Below are positions 22,236 to 32,038 of a stretch of 64,000 bases of DNA, one piece after another. How positions within the stretch are numbered: position 1 is the first letter of the stretch; every line of letters begins with the position of its first letter. The position numbers and the translations under genes were made by a program. This stretch comes from Crambe crambe (Eukaryota; Porifera; Demospongiae; Poecilosclerida; Crambeidae): contig OZ004598.1 in NCBI GenBank assembly GCA_963924555.1, positions 2,256,501 to 2,320,500 on the forward strand, written 5' to 3'. The notes beneath the pieces were generated by a model. It did no database searches. It saw nothing but the letters and a program-made list of their open reading frames with translations, and was not told the origin of the DNA.

Positions 22236-24000
22236 GTGAGTCTCATTCAATGATTTAACCTCATAGATTACTGAATCATCTAGCTAGGCGCCATAGGCTG
22301 TTTGAAAATAACCACGTATAGCTAGCTACAGTACATCATGTAAAGTCATTCCTATTGATTATTTGACTATCCAGCATACTTATAGCACACAATGTAAACA
22401 CACACCTTCTTGTAGCTACTTATAGTACTGTTCAAGTAATTATATAGCTAGCTAAGTAAGATGGAATTCGTGCAAAAATTATACAAACATCATTGGTGTA
22501 GGAAAGTAGGCCCCACCACCACATGAAATATATTGTGCTATTTTGCTTACCGATTCATTTACAACAAAATAAATGTGTAAAACTTTGGTGGGGCTGTTGC
22601 TTTGTGGCCCCCCAGCTGTTCCTTCACCAGTGGGTCACATTATACGTAAGGCCACTATTTGTTGGGATAGCCATATTTTTTCACTGTGGAAAAACCACAG
22701 GAGTTGATACAGTCAGAAGTGATATGTGGCATAGAAATAGCTTTATAGCTAGCTAGGGACTGGCACATTCTGCCAGCATATAGTTTTGGGAATAATAGGT
22801 CTATCAAAGCAGGAAGCATGATACTGGCATAATAGGCTATGAAATGTTAATTTTCGCATGTACACCTATCAAAGTTATCAAAGTTGATTGTGGCTTATAA
22901 AGGTATAGCTATGTCATATCTGCAAGTCAGAGAGATTGCAGAAAGCTAACACTTGATATTTCTAAAGCAAATTAAAGAATAATGAGTATGACAACAATGC
23001 CCTAAATGATTTACATTGCTCTCGCCCCCAAATCCCAAGTAAGCATCACACACCAAAACAGAATCATCTGGTATGCACTATATTGAATTAATTATAATAT
23101 AGTCACAACTTATATGACTTTGTAATAGTGTTAGCTATGTGTATGTGGGCTTCATTTGTTACTTTATACATCATTGCCATTGGCTGCTACATACGTACAG
23201 TACAGGCCCATGCAGTAGTATCCTTGTGTATCTTCTAATATTATACGTAGCATAAAATTTTTTGTGGGTACTAAACCTTATCACTGTAAAAACAGAAACA
23301 CCAATAATAAACACATAAGTGTTTAGTGTACACTTTCATTTCAGTATAGTGAAAATTTTTTCTTTTGTATACATGTAGAGAGTAATTGCAGCAGATATAT
23401 CGATTTTTTTTGTGTGTATCCTACTGAGGTTGCATTTTTGGGGGGGAGGGGGAAGCGTCCCCTATGGTATTCACAGTCATACTTATGTGAATTAGCTATA
23501 CATGTGTACGACAATTAACTTTTCATGTAGCTACATGTAGCAGCTATGCTAAACATATTATAGGATAAAGTCATACTAATAGGATAGAATTGGGAAGTTT
23601 CAAATGGAGTCTGTGCTACATAAATTATGTATAAACATATATAGCTTATAGGAAGTTGTACTAATGAGTCATGGCTAGAATTACACTCAAATCAAATTTT
23701 CAAATGGGTCATGGAGTCGCACTGATTATTACATACTCTATACTCACAGTATAATAGATATAATGTTACATATGATGCAGGGTTATGTATCAGTGACATG
23801 AATGTTTATCATTTTATATTTTGTGCATCAATATGAAATGATGTTTGTGCTGCTACTGTGCATCAATATGAAATGATAAATTGTTGTTTTTTTCTTGGTG
23901 TGTTACTGTTAATAGGTGCATGGCTAGCTAAAATCTATAGAAACACTCTTACATAATTATGTAGCTATATACTTAGCTAGCTGGTGGCCAGGCCACATCT
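22236..24000. other. intergenic, dispanin-intron-like sequence
   Basis: No gene is supported. Text such as CCAGTGGGTCACAT and CAAATCCCAA/ACACCAAAACAGAATCATC matches intron 1 of dispanins D, E and F, as expected if a gene copy once followed the orphan first exon. A degenerate relative of the 24010 MITE (CACTGTAAAAACAGAAACAC) is near 23282. Confidence 0.5.
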
Positions 24001-24009
24001 ACACTGTAA

Positions 24010-24121
24010 AAACGAAAGTGTGTACTGCACACTAAATTGTCCCAATACACACACCAAAAACAAAAACAGTGTGTGTATTGGGACAAAATGGTGTGCAGTA
24101 AACACTTTCGTTTTTACAGTG
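24010..24121. mobile_element. palindromic TA-flanked MITE
   Basis: CACTGTAAAAACGAAAGTGT and its inverted copy ACACTTTCGTTTTTACAGTG bound a nearly perfect palindrome with a short A-rich centre. TA lies immediately outside both ends (TCTA|CACTG and CAGTG|TATAA), a Tc1/mariner-type target duplication. There is no coding content. Confidence 0.8.
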
Positions 24122-24664
24122 TATAATCAAAAAATATTTTAATAATGGACAGTTTCGAGCTGGAAAAATTGTTAATTAGCTGTAGATTTCTCCATTGATG
24201 TGACCTATATGTAGCTGTATTGTAACTAGGTGTCCCTTTCGAGTTGCCATTCACCAAGGACAAGTTAATTAAGTTGCAGACTTTATACTGCACTCATTCG
24301 TGTACAGTATCTCTTATTAGGTGTGAAAAACAACAATGCAGTTTATGTAGCTAGTATGCTTTATCATGCACTTTTAGTCTTCATTCTGTAGCCTTTGGTC
24401 CAATCATCATTTTTCACTCCATTTCCTTGGACTGACTGTGAAAGTATGCAATAGTTCCCCAGCCTAGCTATAATTCAAAGTTCAAAATTATGCTCTACAT
24501 GTACTATAGGAGTAAGAAAACAATGATTATTGGTACTCTTGGTCCTTGGGTTAAAAATTAGAGTCTAGAATCAATTTCTCCACTTCACCAGACTGTCTAA
24601 GAAATTGTCTAGCCTGAAAGTCTTCCTGTGCTCAACAAGGATGTGCATCCATATTATATAGTGT

Positions 24665-24828
24665 ACATATATCTCCTTGAAGGTCTTCTATACTGATCAT
24701 AGCAGTCCCTGTCCACGACCATGATACAAGGTCTTCTATACTACATAGCAGGCATTGTCCCTGTCCACGACCATGATACAAGGTCTTCTATACTGGCATT
24801 ATCCCTGTCCACGACCATGATGTGCCAA
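24665..24828. repeat. three tandem ~55-bp units upstream of dispanin B
   Basis: AAGGTCTTCTATACT followed by a GCA/GGCATT stretch, CCCTGTCCACGACCATGAT, occurs three times in a row. The single-copy version lies upstream of dispanins A, D and F. It is a local tandem expansion just before the B promoter. Confidence 0.65.
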
Positions 24829-24860
24829 CACTACTCCCTTTTTTTATGTAATTTTTTTCC

Positions 24861-24872
24861 TGCGCATGCGCA
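24861..24872. promoter_or_regulatory. NRF1-type palindrome of dispanin B
   Basis: TGCGCATGCGCA lies 113 bp upstream of the B first-exon ATG (24974), in the same conserved block as at A. Confidence 0.55.
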
Positions 24873-24973
24873 TTCAGGACAAAACTCACGAGTTAGCTAT
24901 ATTGCGGACCGATGCCAGTGCGGCTGCACTGTAACTCCAGTATCTATCAAGTTCTTATCAGGATCGATTCAGA

Positions 24974-27215
24974 ATGGATATACAACAGTGTGCAGTGCAA
25001 AAAGTGAGTCTCATTCAGTGATTTGCCTCACCACACTAACAAATGATGGAGGTGCCAGAGTGAGATTCTGATACCTGTTTGAAAATAACATGCAAGTCAT
25101 TCCTATTGATCTTTTGACTAGCCAATCATGACTGGACGTACATGCACAGCATCATGCACTCTTCGATAGTCTTTAATGATGAAGGAGGGAAAAATTATGC
25201 TAAATAAAAAAGGCCATAGGGTTAATCTGTACTTTTACTTGTAGCAGTTTCTGTGAACAAACAACAGCTTAAACCAAGCAGAACACTTTTATACTGACAT
25301 AAGGATTATTATTGAAGGCAGCATAGTTTTGATGTTTGTTCACAGAAACTGCTACAGGTAAAAGTATACATACGTACACTACATAGCATAAATTTTTTCC
25401 CCTTCACTTATTTGTTGTTTTTTTTTCATATGACCTTTACTTACTGTACATGTATCAACTCATAATTATCTTCACGCACGCGCACATGATCGTGACAGAC
25501 ATGCATGCAAATGATGTCATCTAAAAATGGCTGACTTAGTATTGTTTATAATAAAAAGTTATTCTATATGACTGATTATTTTGGAAGAAAACTATGATGC
25601 TAAAAGCACAATATGTGGTTATAACTGTACAAGCTGATATGAATTACATGATTAGTGCCACAACTTCTAACTTAATTAATCACTGCATGTGTAGGTAGCT
25701 ATCATGTGATGTGCATGCAGGCAGTAAAATACCTTTAATTTTTTTGCCATCAAGGTAGGCAGATTTAGCAGGGTTTCATCTACTGGGGGGTGCAGGGGGG
25801 AAGCTTCCCCCCCCCCCCCCCCAAATCCTCCATCTTCCCTCCAAAGTAATTCATGAAAAATATTAAGCAGCCATACATGTTATATCATTAGTTTTCAAGT
25901 TGTTTTTCTCCTTCTAATACTGAGTGATACTATCTAAATCTTCTGAATTCAGTTTTTTCACCAAGTCTGTGCACATTATTCTTAGCTGCCATTAGCTAGT
26001 AGTACAGAATAAACTATAACATATGCAGTACCTACAAAGTGGGTGTGGTCAAAAGGAGTCCCCCCCCCCCCCCCCCCAAACAAAAAATCCTAGATGAAAC
26101 CCTGTTTAGGACTTGGGGGCTCCACCTAATATATTTAATTATATTAACCACTCCATCTATGTAGATCATATATTATTGGTTATAGCTACACATAATTAAA
26201 ATGTGGAAATTTACTACCCCCGTCAATGATATCATCTGCAGCATGAAAATGAGAAGATGTACAATGAGTATGAAGTTCCCAGCTATCAAGCTGCAATGAT
26301 TCCTAACCCAGCTGTCGTGCCACCGATAAGTGCTGTTCAGTCCACAGTTAACTGTGATGTTGTTGAGCTCCAGCCCCTTGGTACCCAACCCCCACTGAAC
26401 CCAAAAGAGGAGCTACCTGCCAATGACCACCTGTGTCTGACTTTGGCATTGATGTGTGCCTGCATTGTGCTGGGTTTCAACGGACTGGGGATGGCTTGCT
26501 TGCTCCCTGCACTCGTCTGTTCAGCATTGGTATAGTTATTTATTATTATCATGCTCATCATTTCAATGACAAAGTGTGTGATTTAACACATATATATTGT
26601 AATCCTTATATTAAGCTAATAGTTAAGCTATTTTTTTAAAACTGCAAGCTAGTTATAATAATTATGGTGGGATAGTGGGATATATATGACATCATGAATC
26701 GTAAAATTTTAGCTATTATCATGACAACTTGTAAATTAGCTTCACCTAAGTTGCCTTGTCTTAGCTAGCTTGCTAGTCATCTGCTTTAGCTATAGCCTAT
26801 TTAAATTCCCACTAGGTATAGTGTCAATGCCTCAAATTATTATAGATACCTTTAGCTAACATAAATTGGGAATCTAGAACTTATTTTCATTGTTTCAGTT
26901 GCTCAATATGACAATGAAAAAAATCTTCCCAATTTATCTTGGTACTTTATTTACAATGCACTGTGTTGCAAGAAACTTACTTGCATACTTTCCATGCACA
27001 CATAGGGATATGATTATAACAGGGAGAAGAAGATTGAGAAGGCTAAAAAAGTTGGAAAAGCTGCTCTTATCTGCAACATTGTGGTGGTGATCATGAATAT
27101 AGTGTTTTATATTCTTGTGGGCATTATGACCATTATTCTAATCAGTCTTGCAGCCACAGGAAGATTATATGGTTCCTATTATTATAACCGCTACCGAAAT
27201 GGTTATTATTACTGA
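24974..27215 (+). CDS. dispanin/CD225 family membrane protein B
   Basis: Three phase-0 exons: 24974-25003 (MDIQQCAVQK|GTGAGT), 26242-26529 (after ATCATCTGCAG) and 27006-27215, giving 175 residues with an open frame. The N-terminal ~60 residues are polar and Pro-rich (YEVPSYQAAMIPNP). Then comes a hydrophobic helix with CACIVLGFNGLGMACLLPAL, a basic loop GYDYNREKKIEKAKKVGKAA, a second helix (NIVVVIMNIVFYILVGIMTI) and a Tyr-rich tail. This two-helix layout with a charged loop between is that of the CD225 family, which includes vertebrate IFITM proteins. By family analogy it is a small membrane protein of plasma membrane or endosomes; its function here is unknown. The short first exon is inferred from phase and its repetition in five loci. 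A CAGGG MITE sits in intron 1. Confidence 0.82.
25224..25366. repeat. inverted repeat in intron 1 of dispanin B
   Basis: ACTTTTACTTGTAGCAGTTT...GTGAACAAAC at 25229-25262 is mirrored by GTTTGTTCACAGAAACTGCT...AAAAGTA at 25333-25366 around a ~70-bp spacer. It is a MITE-like fold-back, non-coding. Confidence 0.6.
25769..26104. mobile_element. 336-bp CAGGG MITE with 5-bp TSD
   Basis: Bounded by CAGGGTTTCATCTA and TAGATGAAACCCTG, flanked by TTTAG (25764-25768 and 26105-26109). Same family as 20928-21236, with long C-runs inside. It lies in intron 1 of dispanin B, about 140 bp before exon 2. Confidence 0.85.
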
Positions 27216-27762
27216 TATTGGACATTGTTAACTTTTACATTGTAGTGACATTCATATTATGTAGTATAGCTAGTTGTCATTGTTAGAATAGAGCTTTGGA
27301 CTTGGAACTATTTCATTTACCTGAACTTCTGTATATAATATCGTTGAATGTGATCATTACAGTAGCAGCGCATGCCCATATTGTGCACATGCTTAGCGCT
27401 TGTCATATGCTAACCACACGATACGATAGACCCTTTTCCATACCCCTTAGCCTGCATTAGCAATTTTGGTTTGGAAATCAAGAATGGGCAGGGGTCGTCA
27501 CACCTTAAAGTCGTTGAGTTGACAACAGATTGGCTATGGCAGCCTCCCTCCCTTCTCAGTAGACAGGGGCTGAGCTGGATCCGCTCATCACCCAAGACAC
27601 TCACCATGCCCTCTTGTGTCTCCTTAAAAAAAAATTGAAAGCAAAGATTAAAGCTTGATCTAGCAAAGGCTGCCAAATGCCACTAATTTTCTATTTAAGT
27701 GAGTTTTCCCATTTAAATGACTAATGTGCAAAATTGCACACTTTTGGTAGGCAAGGGGTTAA
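27216..27762. other. 3' flank of dispanin B
   Basis: This carries the same post-gene text as copy A (ATTGGACATTGTTAACTTT, GATAGACCCTTTTCCATACC). No gene is supported. Confidence 0.55.
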
Positions 27763-28354
27763 GGGTGCCGATACACCCCGCCCACGCATGGTTGCTATGG
27801 AAGAATAGCTTTAAAACTATTTGCCTTAGAGATATCTAACTTGGATCAAGTTATTACATACTAAAATAGCACTACACACACCAAAAATGAAGAGTGCCTG
27901 ATGAATTTCACAGATGCTACAACAGATTTCATTCTCAAGGTAATTTGCGTTGCATCTCAAAGACCGCTTGGATTCTATGGCTAATTTTTGCTATGAGGCT
28001 TCCTATACATATTTCTATCAAAATTACGATGAGTTTTTGTTGATTCATATTTTACTTTTCTACATATCCACACAGGGCCATGCATTCTGGAAAATCTAGA
28101 ATAGATATGAACTAAAACAAATCGTAACTTTTTAGACCTTACCTCATAGTTATTGTATGCAAAATATTGGCTCATTCCCATGCTTGGTTCCTGAGTTGCA
28201 GTGATTTGTTTTTTAATCGTGCTAGCATGGATTTTAGATGTGCCAGAGCAGCTGCTACTATTGTGGTTTACTATCTGTTATTTTAGCACGGTAGTGTTTG
28301 TGGTAAATTAATACTTATAGTAGCACATGCCTCAGTTACTATGTATTGGCACCC
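27763..28354. mobile_element. 592-bp MITE with TTAA target duplication
   Basis: The left end GGGTGCCGATACA and right end TGTATTGGCACCC are inverted repeats (12 of 13), and TTAA flanks both sides (27759-27762, 28355-28358). A TTAA target is typical of piggyBac and Kolobok superfamilies; this short element has no transposase, so the superfamily is not fixed. Confidence 0.75.
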
Positions 28355-29130
28355 TTAATTAGTTAAGAAAAGTAGCATCCCTAATGTGAGTTCTAAAAAT
28401 CACCTACATAGCTCACACTCACACCTAATGGGGAGTCCATGACACTTGTAACTACCCTAATATCATCACTGGCACTAGTCACTATCATACTAACCTGCCC
28501 TAGGATGTCACTAACTGGATCACAAAGAATAACAAAAGAATAACATAAGTTGCATTGAACAGTACAAAACGGCATAGCAAGTAATCTTGTGGAGCCTTAC
28601 AAAAAGAAGTTTAACATGCAAATGATGGGTCTTTGTTCTTCAGCACACACTGCATGACAACATCTACCCCATTTATATCAATGGACATGACCTGAGTAAA
28701 TCTTTAGAGGCTAAAATCTAAAATCATGGGGGGGGGGGGGGGCTTATAATGAGTTAAAGCTGAAAGAATGGGCGCAATCAGTACCTTTTGGATTTCCTAA
28801 AGTCTTTCTAAGCTGGCAGGACAGACTGATACCTAAAAATACCTTCTCATTGTACCCTGGGGACTTTACCCCCCCTCCAAATTCTGGGAAATCTATGTAG
28901 CTAAGTTCACTCCAAAAATGTGTACATTACTTACATCAACCCAATTAGAATGTCCATATGCACATCCTCCACACAAAGGGGTCTGTGAAAGGTCTGCATG
29001 GTAAGGAAATCTAACTCATTATTGTTTGAGCAGGAATCAGTGTACAAATAGGGACACGTATTCTGGGTACAAACCAGACTGAAGGGACTCCTTTACTAGC
29101 AAGCTTGCAGTACAAGTAGGTATAAGACCC
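28355..29130. other. non-coding, includes a G run
   Basis: No gene is seen. A G-run of about 18 lies at 28725-28742. The stretch 28640-28700 (CACACTGCATGACAACATCTACCCC) repeats text found near 20410-20450 downstream of dispanin A, so it is duplicated flank. Confidence 0.45.
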
Positions 29131-29262
29131 TCCAGATCTTCTTCCTCTTCAGCTTCTTCTCCTCTTCCTCCTCCTCCTCTTCCTACTCCTACTACTCCTT
29201 CTCCTCTGACTCCTCCTTCTCCTACAATTCCTCCTACTCCTTCTCCTCCAACTCATCTTTGG
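29131..29262. repeat. CTTCTC/CTCCTC pyrimidine microsatellite
   Basis: About 130 bp almost purely of CTT, CTC and CTA triplets on the plus strand (CTTCTCCTCTTCCTCCTCCT). It could form triplex DNA; no coding role is supported. Confidence 0.75.
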
Positions 29263-29289
29263 ATTGGAGGCTAGTATATACACATGATA

Positions 29290-30175
29290 GTCATCATTAC
29301 AAACCACACCCCATCATGAGATTATTAAATTAACGAAGGAGCTATACACACAAAATGATGACACACCCCTTTCTCACTAATACCACAATAATGAAAGCCA
29401 AAGCCACTCCCAATCATACCACAATAGCACCCTTTTCCTGCTGATTACACCACAAATGGGAGACACACTCTTTTCCCTGCCAATATACCACAATAATGAA
29501 AGCTACACCTCTCTTCTTGCTAATTAAAGGGAGAAGCACCCTCATCTTGCTATTGCTGCTAACCACATCCATTTCTTGCTAATTACACAATAATATCCAT
29601 ACATCAGAGTCAATTAAACAAATTTCTTGCTAATTAAGCCTTTTCTTGCTAGCTAATTATGTATACTACAATAAAGGGAGATGCACCCAATTATACCACA
29701 ATAATGAAAGTCACGCCCCTTTCTTGCTAATTGTATAATTACAATAATACCCTTTTCTTACTGATAATAAGGGGAGATGCACTTTTTCTTGCTACAATAA
29801 TGAATGCCACACCCTTTCATAATAATGGGAGTTCTTTCTGCTAACCACACCCATATTTGGCCAATAATACCTGTACCAGAATTAGGCTTAATGCTACACA
29901 TACGTAAGTACTATTTCGTTTAGAATAATATAGGCCACAATAATGGGTCTGCTAGGGGAGCACTGCAGAAGTAGAATAATAGCATTTTAGCCCCATGCCT
30001 AACCAGAGTCAAAAACTTCTTGCTAATTAAATCACAACTTTCTTGCTAATTATACCACAATGGGGGAGACACACCCTCTCCTGCTAATAATTTGCTGATT
30101 AATGACTAATTATACCACAATAATGGGGGAGACACCCTTTTCTTATACCATTTCCTTTCTCTTTCTTGCAAATAA
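29290..30175. repeat. degenerate minisatellite, CACAATAATG...TTTCTTGCTAAT unit
   Basis: Some twenty diverged units of roughly 30-45 bp combine ACCACAATAATG, a GGGAGA-CACACCC stretch and TTTCTTGCTAATTA. Unit length varies, and no reading frame runs across them. The array lies between dispanin B and the broken copy C. Confidence 0.7.
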
Positions 30176-31257
30176 TGGCCAGTTGGCACAACAGTTGAAC
30201 CACACGCATGTGTGAAACCCGTTTATTTCAGAGATAATCATTATTAGCTATTGCATAATTATTAGCTATAGCTATAGCAACCTGGAGCTTATAGCTGAAC
30301 CCTCTCAGTTGGAAAAAAGTCATGTAGCTTTATTTGGGCAAGGGAATAAATATATTTTGAAATCATACCTGAAGGAAGAACCAGTTATATGAAAATTGGG
30401 GTTAGCTAGCTACGTACTAGGAACAGCTTACTTAGCTATAAAAACACACCCAGCTCCTAATATGTGAACTATGGGGCGTGATATAGTCTATAATATTATA
30501 GTATATGGTTAGTCAAGTATGTAGGTGCTGATTAGTATTTGATCCATGTACTCTTTGTGTTTTAGACACTCCTGCTGGTATATGCTGGTGTGCTTAATTG
30601 TCAGTACTTTATAACGATACTTCTGTGAGTCATTGCATAGCTCATTTCATGCCAACATTGCTTGGTCATGCCAATATTTGGGAATAGACTGAAAACCGCA
30701 GCTGTTCGCTGGGCTCTGTTATATTCACAGTCATAACTATGTAGCTATACATGTGTACAGCAGCTTGTGCTACATGAATTTGTACTTTATGAGATAGAAT
30801 TACACTCAGATCAAAGTTCAAATGGAGTATATGTAGCTATAAACATATAAAGGAAGATGTGCATAAACATTATTATAGGAAGTTGTACTACTGAGTCATG
30901 AGACTTGATCAAAGTGTTCAAATGGAGTCTGTATAAAAAGTTGTACTATAGCTGATGAGTCATGTAATATAGAATTACACACTGCACAGATGTTAATTTA
31001 AATACCACCCAGTAACTATTTGTGGTAGGTATGCCACATATGTAAATACAGTGGTTGCCTTTTGATTTTTCTGGGGTACTCTATATATGGTATGTGACAC
31101 TGAATATAAAATGGATTGCGTTCTAACTTCTCTTCAATAATTATATATAAAAGGAATGAGATACGGGTCATCCAGCTAACTATTCTCCTTAACTTGCTAT
31201 GAGACGGAGAAGGATTGGTAATTTACGAGGGCCACTCTCCCGGGTTGGCTGAAAGCA
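30176..31257. other. non-coding segment duplicated from dispanin flanks
   Basis: Text at 30580-30960 (TCAGTACTTTATAACGATAC, CAAATGGAGTCTGT repeats, ATGAGTCATG) matches 20570-20930 and 48850-49400. No gene is supported. The homology to dispanin upstream DNA stops before the conserved promoter block. Confidence 0.5.
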
Positions 31258-31797
31258 ATGGCCACATGGCCATTGTACCAGGCCCAGTCACTCAACACCT
31301 GCCCCAAGTCAGCTCTGACCTATTGCGATAATGACTGTTGGCTTGCAAAACCCCCACCTAACCCAAAAGAGGTGCTACCTGCCAATGACCACTTGTTCTT
31401 GACCTTGGCTTTGATGTGTGCCTGCATAGTGCTGGGCTTCAACGGACTGGGGATGGCTTGCTTGCTCCCTGCACTCATCTGTTCAGCATTGGTATATTAT
31501 TATCATGCTCATGTATACTTCATTTCAAATGTATGGCTTCACTATAGTACAAATCTACGTTACAACTCATGATGTATCCCACCATTATAGCGTAAACTTG
31601 CCAATTATCGCCACGTTGGAATGCTTACCCATTATCGCCAAATGGGTGTAATGAGCTTCAAGAAGATTCTAGAAGCCTCATATCACGTGCAAATGATTGG
31701 TAGGCCATGTGCTCGAGATGACTTCGCACTTTTTCACGATAGCTAGCAGGAGTTGCGAGTTAGTGTTGATTTTGTGTTCTGTCAGCTCCCTGAAGTG

Positions 31798-32032
31798 GTG
31801 AGTAAGCGAAGGCGACGGGCTAAAGGGCCTGGGTAGCTAAACTATATGTGCTTCTAAAGGTATTTGCCGGGTCTAGCTGTGTTAGGCCTATGATTTGGTG
31901 GGCTTAGAACTCTGAATAAGTCTCTGTAGGGACTTCAAGATGGGTTTTAAAAACTTGGTTGCGGTTAGCTAGCTAACCATATTTATAAAGCTAGCTATCT
32001 AGCTAGCTAACTAGCTAGTTTTATCTTTCCAG
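31798..32032 (+). other. probable 5'-UTR intron of the transposase gene
   Basis: GTGAGT at 31798 and a pyrimidine-rich TTATCTTTCCAG ending at 32032 bracket 235 bp just upstream of the ATG at 32039. The junction pair is a good GT-AG match; use is inferred. Confidence 0.45.
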
Positions 32033-32038
32033 GTTTTC

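Noticed and set aside
29290..30175. CRISPR array
   Set aside because: Units and spacing are irregular and diverged, with no constant repeat/spacer pattern; eukaryotic context.
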